From positions 1,491,569 through 1,555,568 of the forward strand of contig NW_017804465.1 in NCBI RefSeq assembly GCF_001625305.1: a stretch of 64,000 nt of DNA, written 5' to 3'. Made by a program: the position numbers and the translations under genes. A model generated the notes under the pieces. That model saw nothing but the letters and a program-made list of their open reading frames with translations, ran no database searches and was not told the DNA's origin. Origin of the DNA: Branchiostoma belcheri. Taxonomy: Eukaryota; Chordata; Leptocardii; Amphioxiformes; Branchiostomatidae. Of this stretch, positions 1 to 11,791 are shown piece by piece (position 1 is the stretch's first letter; every line of letters starts with the position of its first letter).

Positions 1-465
1 CTGTTACAATATAAACTATTACACATGGAGTACAAATAAAATTAAAACTGTGTTACAGTTCTTAATGTAATATTCATCCGGCTGTAGACAATCCAGCGAC
101 CTAAGTTATAATCTCAAAAGTTAGAAGATACAAATATTATGGTTCAATGTGCTTTATGTTAGTTATATGCGGGTATTTTAGCTCGAGATCGGTTTTCCAC
201 ATTTGTTAAACGTTTTAACCACGTTATGGTCTAGTTAGCTTCATCTCCCCAGAAAATGTGTACTTTAACGATGGTTTGGTAACCAGCAAATTGTGTTAAC
301 CAGCAAATTAAACATTTTATCTGCTCTTACAACTGGTCTAAGCGTTGTTATTTCTAAACCGTGCCACACCCCATATATTATATGATCTCCAAGCAAATGA
401 AAGACGTCGTAAAATATTGTTGTGAGGTTTTCTGACAGTGTCGGCTTCTCAGAATAGTTCGGACG

Positions 466-757
466 TAGTCTCCACCAGACTTCTTTTGCAGGCTGAATGA
501 ATCGTAGAAATCGGCCTAAAAGGGTATTAATTGGCGAGAGAAGGTAGCCGGTCATCGACGATCAAATTGGCCTGGATACTTCGCACCTATTTAAAACCCA
601 TTTGTGGACTTCAAAGAGGATACCGACTTCTCACAGACTTCTTGCAGGCCAATTTGATTGTCGATGGCCGGCTACCTTCTCTCGCCAATTAATACCCTTT
701 TAGGCCGATTTCTACTAGCGAGTTATTCAGCCTGCAAAAGAAGTCTGGTGGAGACTA
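466..757. repeat. Palindromic MITE-like element, family A
   Basis: The left arm (about 466-573) and right arm (about 649-757) are near-perfect reverse complements of roughly 100 bp around a short spacer. The ends read TAGTCTCCACCAGAC and its complement. Because of this symmetry, the same short open frame appears on both strands. Related elements lie at 48880-49064 and 59654-59857, with a short one at 3160-3246. There is no coding capacity, so it fits a non-autonomous DNA transposon. Confidence 0.75.
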
Positions 758-946
758 GTTCTGACGCAACCCTGTCAAAATTTTCGGACCCCCGGACGGC
801 CTCGACCTTGCAATTTTTCATTCTGACGTCTGGAATGTGATTATATCACGGCTGTAACGTGTCTGTCTACGGCAGAGGCAGCCTTTTTAATATGAACATT
901 CATGAGTAGTAGCCGATTGGTCTGCCTTTCACATTCCTGACCCTCA

Positions 947-2014
947 GGCTGAAACAGCTAACGTTACTAGTATCCTGTACGCAGTAGTTTACAACAGGCG
1001 AAAGGTGCGTTTTAAAAATTTTGTGCAGACATGAACTGCAAATTGTCAACTGGAAATTGGTTTACTTTCTTTTAAGTATCATTGTGTGTAATAGTCACCT
1101 GTCTTTTTGCGTTTTTAATAGACTGAAACAGCTACTAGTATCCTGTACGCAACAGTTTACAGCAGGCGAAAGGTGTGTTTTAAAAAGAAAATTGTAGGCA
1201 TGAACTGCAAATTGTAGACTGGAAATTGTTTTAATTTCTTTTATAAGTATCATTGTGTAGTGTATGATAGTTACTTGTCTTCTTGCGTTTTTTAATAGAC
1301 TGAAACAGCTACTAGTATCCTGTACGCAGCAGTTTTAATACAACAGGCGAAAGGTGCGTTTTAAAAATTTTGTGCAGACATGAACTGCAAATTGTCGACT
1401 GGAAATTGGTTTACTTTCTTTTATAAGTATCATTGTGTATAATAGTCACCTGTCTTCTTGCGTTTTTTAATAGACTGAAACAGCTACTAGTATCCTGTAC
1501 GCAGCAGTTTTAATACAACAGGCGAAAGGTGCGTTTTAAAAATTTTGTGCAGACATGAACTGCAAATTGTGGACTAGAAATTGGTCTACTTTCTTTTTCA
1601 AGTATCATATGTAGTGTATGATTGTCACCTGTCTTCTTGCGTTTTTAATAGACTGAAACAGCTAGTACTAGTATCTTGTACGCAGCAGTCTTAATTTAAT
1701 ACAACAGGCGAAAGGTGGGTTTTAAAAAGTAAAATTGCAGACATGAATTGCAAATTGTAGACTGGAAATTGTTTTAATCTCTTTTATAAGTATCATTGTG
1801 TAGTGTATGATAGTTACTTGTCTTCTTGCGTTTTTTAATAGACTGAAACAGCTAGTAGTATCCTGTACGCAGCAGTTTTAATACAACAGGCGAAAGGTGC
1901 GTTTTAAAAATTTTGTGCAGACATAAACTGCAAATTGTAGAGTGGAAATTGGTTTACTTTATTTTTCAAGTATCATATGTAGTGTATGATAGTCAACTGT
2001 CTTCTTGCGTTTTT
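947..2014. repeat. Tandem array, six copies of a ~177-bp unit
   Basis: Units begin with CTGAAACAGCTA or close variants near 947, 1121, 1298, 1473, 1651 and 1841, giving periods of about 174-190 bp. Every unit carries the same order of motifs: TATCCTGTACGCAG, ACAGGCGAAAGGTG, CATGAACTGCAAATTGT and CTTGCGTTTTTTAATAG. Divergence between units is low, mostly point changes and small indels. No frame stays open through it. It looks like a local satellite or long minisatellite. Confidence 0.9.
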
Positions 2015-2398
2015 TTAATGTTCTGATTGTGACGATTTAATATGAAGCAAAAGTGAGAATGAGTCATCATGGGCGCATCAAAACGCTAAGACAAAATCAG
2101 CGCTTGCTATGCAATAACAGGTTATCTTCTATTAACGATAGATATAATATTACTTCTTGTTTCAAAAACAACTAGGTAGATATTTTAAATGTGTTTTATT
2201 TCATCATTTACGCGCGAAATATTTTCCGTAGTGATTGATTCGTTACAAAATCTATTTGCGTTTCTCTGCGGTGTGCATGCCAATCTTAGTGTCACGACGC
2301 CGAACACCGAAAGAGGAGAAGTCAACATTTTGTGATTGTGGTGACTGTTTTTGTCGGCAAACAAACGTCCAGCAGGGGCGAACAGGCATTCAGGAGAC

Positions 2399-5300
2399 AT
2401 GCTGGCCATTCTGTCCACGCTTCTGGTGGTGTTGGGAGCTGGTAAGTCGAGATATTTGGATCTGCACGTACTGATGTTACCACTGTTTATATTATGTCGT
2501 ACATACATGCGTGTGTTGGGGAGGGGGGCATTAAGCTAGCCTCCATAGCATGCCAAAAACTGGGGGTTTGGGGGGTCTTCAGGGTCTTTGGGAGCTTTTA
2601 TGCGCTATTTTCTGATTGCATATAGACAACATAGCCGGCCTGGTTGAATTACCCCCGTTTTTTTAGAACTGGGCTAATCAGAAAACAGCCGAACGAAGAC
2701 CACCAAACCCCCAGTTCTATAAAAAAGTATAAGCCTGCTACGGAGGCTAGCACTATAAAGCCCTTTCTTGTGAGTTTGTACTTGCCTATTCCGCAATGTT
2801 TCTTCACCTTTGTAGCTTCGATGTGTAGTAGCTGATTTCCAAACTAAAATTGTGGAATGTAAGTTAATGTATTAACTGTGTAGAGGTTTAATTAAAATGA
2901 CAACAAACAGGAAACAAACACTACAGGAAGGGAGAGGCATATGTCACATGTACATCTGCATGTCTGACATGTTGATTTACGAATAAAGGATTGGATTGAA
3001 TTTCAAATGGCTCATTTGCCTTTCCGAAAATATACTATTCATTTAGAACGTACATTACTTCTGGACGTTTTGAGTGACAAAGAAAATTCATCACTTGCAA
3101 CAATTGTCTTCTTCACTACAATGAACTAACAGAACTTAATAATCAATGTAGTCATATGTTAGTCTCCACCAGACTCCTCTACATCTGGTTCTAATCTTCT
3201 AGCTAAATATAGGAAGCTCGAGGACACAAGGGAGTCTGGTGGATGTATTCTTTATTTTCTTTGGGCCCTTGTCGTCTTGCCAGACAATCTGTATAAGGAA
3301 CTGTAAAACAACGGTTTAGAAACTTACTAGTAGATGTACTCTGGCACAATCAGTCTGCCTAGAGCCCGGACTAAGAGACGTAACATTTTGTTCCTTCATT
3401 GCGCTGTTCGCCTCAATAACAAGACAATTCAGCAGTAGTGATGTACCTAGCTAAATCCTACGTGATAACTGCATATTGTGTACAGATTTTAATTGTGTAA
3501 AACTGTAATCGTCCAATATGTCTTAATAATGTGTTTGCCTATGTTGTTTCATGTGTACAATGAAGAGTGTCACAAATCATTGTTTTTAATGCTCTACATA
3601 CTATGTATTAGTATGTAATAAGGGCAAAATTCGGGTATTTGCCCGCAAGAGCTTTACCGAATAAAATTTGATTTGAATTTTGATAGATGATTTTTTCTCT
3701 TGTCCTGTGCAACAGCATCTGCAGAGTACTGCAGCAGTTACACAGACGCGTTCGGGGACTACAAGTCTGGGTTCAGCTGCCCCAGGAACTCTCTCTTCAG
3801 CTTCAACAATGATGACAACGATGACATCTACTGCTGCGGTACCAGTACCTACAAGTACTGCTGCAGCTGGAGAGCTGGGTAAGTTTCACTGTGGTACCAA
3901 TACTGTGGTACCAACCTGTGGTACCAGTACCCACAAGTACTGCTGCAGCTGGAGAGCTGGGTATGGAAAAGTTTCACTAAATCACTATTAAAATACTCTG
4001 GGGTACTGCTGCACATGTGGTGCCAGTACATATAGAACAGCTGTGGTACCAGTTGTGTACCTGCATGTACATGTAGTGCTAGTTAATCTGAAAGTAGCTG
4101 TGTAGGGCTCGTAATGCTTTATTTTTTTATTTTCTTTGAACTGGTGTTCAAAGGTAATATTTGATATTACTTGCATTCATTGAGACAGGTACCAACTTAC
4201 TTTGAATGAAGACCACGTTTTCTAAATCTTATACCTTCTTGCTGCTTATTGAGAAGAGATTTTTAACAGTCACATAACACTAAACATGCGTTTATTTTAT
4301 TTTCTGTCTTCAGGAGCTTCAACATTGGATCTGTGATGGGCGGGCTGTTTGCAGTGTTTGTGCTGGTTGTCATAGTTACCATCATCTCCTGCTACATGTG
4401 TAGCTGCTGTGTTATCTACAAGCGACGTCAGGCAAACCGCGCCCATGTCATCACTACCACCGGTAACTATGGGTTTGGTTTTGATCTTACAGAAAGTTTT
4501 TATTTACATAGGATAATGTGACAGAAAACAGGAAAAACTAGCTTAAGTGCACTATGAACTATGTACCACCTTTAGTGCACTATGTACCAAGTAACATTTA
4601 GTGTTAGTGCACAGTAAACCAGTCAGAATTGCCCTGATGAAGATGACAGACGGTCATCGAAATGTCAGCTTGAAAAATAAATGGTTGACTGTGATGAAAA
4701 GATCTTTGCTATTCAGTCGTTTACCAACCTGATGAAATTATTTACGGAGATAATGTGACAGTTTTGTAGATTGTTAAGCCACCTTATATGTTGCTGTAAA
4801 TGCCGTAATATGTTCTGTCATGTCTTGTCAGCAGGGCAAACCCTTTACATAGAATAATGTACTAGTAATGTGGATTGTTAAGCCACCTTATATTTTGCCG
4901 AAATGTTTTGCGTGTGTGTGTATGTGACAAGACACATACACACACATGCAAAACATTTTGGCAAAATATAAGGTGTCAAATTTGGCAAAATAACAGCCCC
5001 AAATTTGGCAAAATATAAGCCTTGATAGCCACTGGCTAGTTTGGCTGCCCTGACTGTGAGGGTTAAAAAGGCAGACCAATAAGTCACATTTGCACCTATT
5101 TGAGGACAATTTACCAACATCGTACAGTACATATTAACTCACTGCTTATTTTTTCTTCTTCTCACAAAGGTGGAGCTCCAGTCGTGATGACGACTACACA
5201 TTCAACAACAACCTATCCACAACCAGGACCACAACCCTACCCTGGGGCACAACCCTACCCCCAGGGGCAACAACCCTACCCCCAGGGACCCCAGCCCTAC

Positions 5301-5537
5301 CCACAGGGACCCCAGCCCTACCCACAGGCTCCACAACCCTACCCACAGGCACCGCAGCCCTACCCTGGTGCACAGCCGTACCCTGGGGCCCAGCCCTACC
5401 CTCCCCAGCCCTACCCAGGGGCCCAGCCCTACCCTGGAGCCCCAGGGTCAGAGGCACCCCCACCCTATGCCACAGCCACGAGCTACCCATCGGGGAAGGA
5501 CCCAGCCTACCCACCACCCGCCCCTCTACCTTACTGA
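2399..5537 (+). CDS. SHISA5: SHISA5-like single-pass membrane protein
   Basis: Four coding exons, 2399-2441, 3716-3878, 4314-4462 and 5170-5537, join in frame at GT-AG borders to give about 240 residues. Residues 1-17 form a signal peptide. Residues 20-66 carry the shisa cysteine pattern, with two CC pairs (YCCG and YCCSW). The transmembrane helix is about 78-97, followed by a CSCC cluster, basic residues and a run of threonines as in vertebrate SHISA5 (scotin). The tail is made of repeated PQPYP and GAQPYP units and ends with a PPPY motif near 215-218, a ligand for WW domains such as those of Nedd4-type ubiquitin ligases. Vertebrate SHISA5 is an ER and nuclear-envelope protein linked to p53-dependent apoptosis; that role here is inference. 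The start is the only ATG giving a signal peptide. VOPP1- or CYYR1-like proteins share this layout and are the main alternatives. Confidence 0.85.
2537..2749. repeat. MITE-like element, family B (intron 1 of SHISA5-like gene)
   Basis: The ends are inverted TAGCCTCC and GGAGGCTA, and the internal arms are also palindromic (CCAAAAACTGGGGG against CCCCCAGTTCTA). A second, nearly identical copy is at 49339-49540. The target-site duplication of this copy is too degraded to call. Confidence 0.75.
3160..3246. repeat. Short element with family A ends
   Basis: Inverted ends TAGTCTCCACCAGACT and AGTCTGGTGGA surround about 55 bp. It is probably an internally deleted family A element in intron 1 of the SHISA5-like gene. 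Confidence 0.5.
3888..3975 (+). repeat. Tandem copy of the 3' end of SHISA5-like exon 2
   Basis: The last ~50 bp of exon 2 (GTACCAGTACC through GGAGAGCTGGGT) recur just downstream at about 3917-3962, after short GTGGTACCAA repeats. The donor of the copy has changed from GGGTAAGT to GGGTATGG, so it is probably not used. This is one of many exon-edge copies in the window. Confidence 0.8.
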
Positions 5538-5544
5538 GCTGGGA

Positions 5545-6180
5545 GAGAAAAGAGCTTGTCGTATCCAGAACTGTGTTTTATCCATAACAATGGTTAGGCA
5601 CTGTTCTGGATAGTTCATGTGTGTCCAGAACTGTGCTTTATTCAGAAACATGCTCGGGCACTGTTCTGGATAGTCCACTCATATCCAGAACTGTTCTTTA
5701 TCCATTAAACCATGGTCAGGCATGGTTCTGGATATTCCACGTGTATCCAGAACCGTGCTTTATTCAGAACCATGGTCAGGCACGGTTCTGGATAGTCCAC
5801 ATGTATTCAGAACTTTGCTTTATCAAGAGCCATGCTTATTATTCTGGTAGTCCATGCGTATCCAGAACCATGCAAGGGGGAGGGTCTACATTTTTGGATA
5901 CACAGGGACTATACAGAACCGTGCCTGATCCTAACCCATTCAGGCATAGAACTAGATAGACATGGTTCTGGATAGTCCATGGTTAGCCTGGGGCAGATCT
6001 ATGTTCTTGGATACGCGGAGACTATCCAGAACTGTACCTGAGCCTTACCCTAACCCATTCAGGCATAGCACTAGATAGGCATGGTTCTGGATACAATAGA
6101 GACTATCCAGAACCGTGCCTGATCCTAACCCTACCCCATTCAGGCATAGTACTAGATAGGCACGGTTCTGGGTACAATAG
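5545..6180. repeat. Imperfect ~60-bp repeats rich in CCAGAAC / GTTCTGGA
   Basis: Downstream of the SHISA5-like stop codon there are about ten imperfect units built around TATCCAGAAC, CATGGTCAGGCA and GTTCTGGATAGTCCA. Each is partly palindromic, so either strand could fold. A shorter stretch of the same family is at about 53820-54012, inside the dehydrogenase gene. The array may be part of the 3' untranslated region. Open frames across it are low-complexity artefacts. Confidence 0.75.
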
Positions 6181-8956
6181 GGCTTTTGCTCACAGGCGCT
6201 GACTTCCGAGCAGATCTTTCATGAGAAATCATCGGTCAAGACTGTATCCAAATGGCAGAAAGTATCCAACTGGTCAATTGGATACTTTCTTGCCTACTGG
6301 ATACTGTCTTGCCATGCAGCATGTAACAAATTTTGCTGATATTATAACAACATTTTGTGGCAATATCTGTTAATAAGGAATAGGGATCAATTATAATTGA
6401 CACACATGTGGACATTGCTCGCACGCATAGCTGGTTCTTATGTCACAATAGATTATGCTAAGAATAGGCAGGTGCAATCATGAATATTTTATGCAATTTT
6501 CAACTGGCAATTCAATAGCCTCAGAGTGTTTGCATATATTAAATCATGTCCGGGCCTTGCTTGCCACGCAACTTACCAGCACGTCAATATTAGATGTTTT
6601 CAGCATGTGGCTATGAATGAGCGCCTACTTTGGGGAGGGGGTCGCGTAAGTGATTACAAATTGCGCAAAGTTTTCGCCGCGAATTACGTTAAATTTTCAG
6701 AGCTGATTATGTACAATTTTGCCATATGGCTAACGTACGGATTTCGATGGCTTTGGGTGACTACCTTCAGATTTACGAAGACTAAAAAGGCCTGATTATG
6801 CTGTAGGAACTAGGCCAGAACCTCATGAATATTGATGTGGTCAACTGGTTCTGGTATTTACATCAACAATCAAGTTTACGTGACTCTTGCCACACCTTGT
6901 TTTTTTGGATGTTGGGACCATTAGAGGTTGTAGAGGACTAACACTGATACTACGCTACCATTGTGAGAGTTATAAAAATATTTTTTTTGCCGTAACATTG
7001 CACAATATTCCTCTATATTGAAACTAGCAATATTTTGAAAACCAGGGATATTCTTGTGACTTGTCTAGTTTTGTAAAAACGTTTGGAAAATGTATTAAGA
7101 ATCTGATACTATCTGGATGTATACATGTATGTACCTGAGTGTATATTCGTATATACTGAGATCTATGTTGTTGTTAAGTTTGAAAATGTTCACTTAGGTG
7201 TCCACAATTGTGTACTACACTGTACACTATATTGTACTTGATAGTTTTTTTTTTCTCAAATACTTTATCGTTAGAGTTCCAAGGTATGCAGCTTGCTATC
7301 CGAACCTATTTTAGTTAAACCTATTTCAGTAAAATGGTATCTTAGCTGCACAAGTACTTTTTGAAGTCGACAAAATTGTGAAGAGGACAAAAGAGACTCT
7401 GCAGCTAAAATAAGTTTGGATACCAGGCTGCAAGATATGATGTTTTGTAACACCATATAGGAAAACTGCAATGTAATAACGTTACATGTATACTATGTAC
7501 TGTGTTCAAGAAAGTGTAAAGCTGTAAGTATTTTCCTAATAATATATATTCTGTACCTCCAGTGCTTGAAGGAGCTGAAAACCATATGTAGATGATCTGT
7601 ATGTTTAATGATAATAACTGGAGTGGTTTGCAAAGATGTTATAATAACTAACTGTCTTATATGCTGTGTGAAATACATTTAGTTGTATTAGTAGATTCAT
7701 TACCTGTGAGAGTACAGATTTGTACATTGTCTTGTATGAAGGAAAGATGAAGTAGCGCACTTCAGGTTTAACTTACAAAAATGCATGAGATTTAATACAC
7801 ATGAATCCTACAGAGATCTATGAACATGTAGTTGGTTCTTACCCAGACATTCCATACTCGTCTGGTAAGTTACAACCTGTATGTGTCTCATAGTTTTAGC
7901 ACTTGATTTGTAGAATGTTGCATGTATACAAAAAGTGTCCCCATGACTTGTTTGGCACATAAAGAAATAGATGTTACACCAGGTCATCGGACTTTTATTT
8001 TAGAGTCACAAAATTGCTTTAAGAACTACAACAGGCAATACTGTGAATGCTGATGAAGTGCTATGTTAAGTTAAGTGTCTACTTCTCAATAAAGATTATG
8101 TACATGCAACTACATAGTCATGTACATTGTCATTCAACTTTCAAGATCCTTAAGTCTTCCAGCAACTTGCTATAACTGCTAACAAATATGTCAATTGTAT
8201 GATCTTTGTGGTATCCATTTGCCACGGTGCCCAAAGTTTGGCTGGCGAAAGAAAATAACACACCAGTACTAAAAGGAAACCCGATTAAAACGCATATAAA
8301 GACGTCAGAAATAGTTCAAACCCTAAATATCTGCTTGGAGAGTAACTTTAGATCAAGGTACTTAACAGGTGGTTGGAAGCAAGTTTCCATATTCAGGCCT
8401 GTCTGTCAAACCACGAAAGAGGCCTAAAAAACAGTCAAACCATGATATAAGTTCCACACTTTGTGTTCTCCTATCCACTACGGTTCTTAGCATTGACATG
8501 GGTGACTGTGGGACGATACTTGAAACTATTGTTTGATTGTCAGTCTTAAATGATACGGTAGTATTTACAGTCTAAAGTGCCAGAACACCGCATTGAATCG
8601 TAACGACTTAAATACAGTCTGCATGCAAAACATTCGTACTCTTCCTTGCTAATAATGTGCCAATCTGTTTTAAAAATAATCTAAAATAAATCTTTTATTA
8701 CGTCCACAACTTTAATATATTGATGTAACCCCCAAGTCTTTGATTTTGCGCTTTTTGTTCAATATTTATGCTTACTTGATCGTTCGCGTTTGGTTGCGGT
8801 GGCCAGGTAAGTAAGAAAGAAATTAATGGCGGCGATGCGTTCAGATCTGACCTGACGGCACTTTTCAGAAGGAAGTTAGCTGAGTTAGATCACAATATTT
8901 GACAGTTTTACACGCTTTAATCGTGTTTATAAACCTTTGCGTTGCTTCCAGTCGCG
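6181..8956. other. Intergenic / possible 3' UTR, no gene seen
   Basis: I see no conserved coding frame. A small inverted repeat around GTATCCAACTGGTCAATTGG lies at about 6247-6305. A possible polyadenylation signal AATAAA at 8088-8093 could end a long 3' UTR of the upstream gene, but nothing ties it to that gene. Confidence 0.5.
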
Positions 8957-11412
8957 ATGGACAGAACACAGAGACCGTTGCTAGCTGTGGGGACGGTGAT
9001 TTTGGGAGTTCTACCCGACTTTATAGGTGAGTTGTTGTGATGTTAGGTAACTTTCCACTACATGGAGGTTACACAATGACTCTGAAATTGGGTCAGACTA
9101 GGTTTTCAGTAGATCGATCTAGGTTTAATTTAAGGCGCATTTGAGCTACATATTTAGCTGAAAAGTGTCCATGAATGTACATCCTATTATGTACTGGTTT
9201 ACCCAAACTTGCTCGAAGTTTATATAATGTATTGAATGTTGAAGGAAATGTACAGAAACGCTCCCCTTAAGAGCAATTTTAGTTAATAATAGTCGCTTGC
9301 GAACACTGGTTTGACTGGTGTAAGCTCTGATATATGAGTGATTATAAATGCATTGCCCTAATTTCTCATACGGGCCTTGTTTTCGTTTGTCATGTTTTGT
9401 TGAAGCAGTGCAGTTTGTCATGGTTGAAGAACTAGAAGACTTTAGAAAGAGATTCTAAGGTATCGAGAGTCTAGATCGAGGGTCTTGTACGCAGTACATT
9501 AATTGATAATTGAACAAACTGAGTCTATCACTGCGGTAGTCATTCTATTGCAGAATTTAATTTCACTAACAGGTGGTTGTAGACGACATCAGTTCTTAAT
9601 TGGCAAAACTACTTACTGTAACAGCAACAGTAAATTTGTATCAGTGAAGTTTGTCATTTATGAAAATCAAATCCTGGAATCCTAGGATGCTAACTTTGGA
9701 GCAGCCTTTGATTGAGTTTGAAGCAGATTGGAGGAAATTGAAAGTCTGCAATGTCTATACTAACTTACTATAATACCTAACCATTATTACCCTTACTATT
9801 ATGATATCATACTATATTGAATAATTTCCTGTTAAACTTCATCATTCTTTTTTCCCTTCCCCCTGAAACAGCCCTTTGCAGATGGCTACTCTAGTATATG
9901 GTAATGATTATTTTTCAAACCAACCCATTCTCTTTTTCTTTCCAATCATAAATCAGCCCTAGCAGATGACACAGATGACTGTTCCCTGGGTAAGAAGATT
10001 CCAGTGTTCGGCTGTACCCCTAACGTCCTGGGCATGGTGGCCGCCTGTCTGTTTGTCATATTTTATGTCAGCACTTTAAGACTTAATAAAGAGATTTCTT
10101 ATTTTCCAGCCCTAGCAGATGACACAGATGACTGTTCCCTGGGTAAGAAGATCCCAGTGTTCGGCTGTACCCCTAACGTCCTGGGCATGGTGGCCGCCTG
10201 TCTGTTTGTCATATTTTATCTGAACACTTGAAGAATTAGTACTTTTTCTCATTTTCCAGCCCTAGCAGATGACACAGATGACTGTTCCCTGGGTAAGAAG
10301 ATCCCAGTGTTCGGCTGTACCCCTTACGTACTGGGCATGGTGGCCGCCTGTCTGCATGTTTTATGTCAGTACTTGAACTTGAACATTTCTCATTTTCCAG
10401 CCCTAGCAGATGACACAGATGACTGTTCCCTGGGTAAGAAGATCCCAGTGTTTGGCTGTACCCCTAACGTACTGGGCATGGTGGCTGCCTGTCTGTTTGT
10501 TCTGCTGCTCCTGATCATCGGCTGCTGCTTCTACAGAGGATGTGACAGGAAGAACAAGAAGAAACAAGTCCCGACAGTAACAGGTAAAGTCAGATTTCTC
10601 ATGATGATGCACTGTGTTCTGTGTACTGCCACATAGTTGTTGATACACCCTCTGGCTGCAGTACTATTAAACTGAACTTAAGACTTTAGTGGGTGTGACA
10701 TTGTATGGAAACCCAAGAAGGAACAGGTCCCTACAGTAACAGGTAAGTTCAGTGGTTCTGAAACGTAAAATTACCTTTACAGGGTTTACGGGGTTGGTAT
10801 GTATCTCGTCCTGATCAGGGACCAAATTGGAAGTGGGTGGGCTGAGATTCGTTTTCAGTTGATTGACAGGGTTGTGGCCTGGTATGCTATCTATGGTAGT
10901 ATGTAGTATGAAGTCACCAGGTACATGTATGTCTAGTTACTGTGTAATCATGGTATGAAACATAAACCATGGTGTAATAGAATTGATTACGCCAGACTCT
11001 GAAATTTCCGATTTCTACTTGCTTTAATATCCGACTCATGTTGTTGTCCTAAAGAGCTGGGAAGATACAAATGTATAGTTATCCTCCATTTGTGCATCAA
11101 CACTCCAAGGTTGTAGTCATGAAGAATATAGGCTTATTAAGTGCTACTATTTTCTTAATGCTTACTTGCCACTGATATCCCATATTTTATCCCCCAGGTG
11201 GCCTGAGTTCAGATCAGCCGGCTACAACAGAAACATTCCCCATGGCCCCTCCACCCTACTCCCAGTCAGACCAGCCGTACGCAGGGGCACAGGTGTATTT
11301 TGTACGACCGTATCCCGGTGCTGAAAATCCACCCCAACCAGCCCCGGGCGGCCAGGCTACATGGACCGAGCCTCCTCCACCTTATACAACAGACACTAAA
11401 GTACCTCTGTGA
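8957..11412 (+). CDS. Small single-pass membrane protein with PPPY motifs
   Basis: The best model joins 8957-9026, 10401-10583 and 11198-11412, all phase 1, giving about 155 residues. Residues 1-24 are signal-like. A short acidic luminal part (DDTDDC) holds two cysteines (32 and 43), a helix spans about 47-68 and ends in a CC pair, and a basic stop-transfer stretch follows. The cytoplasmic tail has PPPY motifs at 102-105 and 144-147, expected to bind WW domains. I cannot assign a family. The layout, intron phases and proline/tyrosine-rich tail resemble the SHISA5-like gene next door, so a diverged shisa-type relative is plausible. The middle exon is the last of four tandem copies (9957, 10110, 10260, 10401), and only this copy continues into the full helix and basic stretch. 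A PPxY adaptor role is inference. Confidence 0.7.
9957..10400 (+). repeat. Three extra tandem copies of the membrane-protein middle exon
   Basis: Units starting at 9957, 10110 and 10260 repeat the first ~95 bp of the true exon at 10401 with only a few changes. Periods are 153, 150 and 141 bp, all multiples of three. Each copy keeps a pyrimidine-rich acceptor (TTTTCCAG in the later copies) and an internal CTGGGTAAGA, which matches a donor. Using acceptor and internal donor gives a 33-nt exon (for example 9957-9989) that is phase 1 at both ends. A degenerate fifth copy may exist near 9872. Reading straight through copies 2 and 3 meets a TGA. Confidence 0.9.
10690..10750 (+). repeat. Copy of the 3' end of the membrane-protein middle exon
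   Basis: This stretch repeats the end of the exon, including GAACAGGTCCCTACAGTAAC and a good donor (CAGGTAAGT), about 160 bp downstream of the true exon end. It has no clear acceptor of its own, so use as an exon is doubtful. Confidence 0.7.
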
Positions 11413-11779
11413 AGCCAGGGTTGACACTTCACAACCCTTAACAACACATTACAGACACAAACAAACATAAATACACAAATAGACTAAACGCACAACAATT
11501 TAAACACAGTTTTTAAATATGAGTATCTGTACTGGCAGTCTGGTTTAAGAAGACATTTTATTATTCTATCAATGTTGTGGATGTTGTGTAAGATTCTTTT
11601 TTAAAATATAAAAGAAAAACATATTTTCCTACATGTATGCCTTGCCTTGAATGTATCAATGATACAAACAATACCAACGTGCTTGAAGGATGAATAATTA
11701 TGTTTTTCTTCAAAATTTGTTGCTTGGTTGATTGATGGTGAAAGCTGAGTTGTACATAGAGTTTAATTGTTTTTCTTTT

Positions 11780-11791
11780 AATAAAATAAAA
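11780..11791 (+). promoter_or_regulatory. Polyadenylation signal, PPPY membrane-protein gene
   Basis: Overlapping AATAAAATAAAA lies about 370 bp after the stop codon at 11412. It is the nearest good hexamer; another AATAAA is near 12281. Confidence 0.5.

Noticed and set aside
5194..5517. Minus-strand frame of 107 codons rich in Gly, Arg and Val
   Set aside because: It is the complement of the proline/tyrosine-rich tail of the SHISA5-like exon 4, so its composition is a by-product.
9957..10583. One long exon reading through all four repeat units
   Set aside because: The read-through from unit 2 to unit 3 contains a TGA, so the units cannot be one coding exon.
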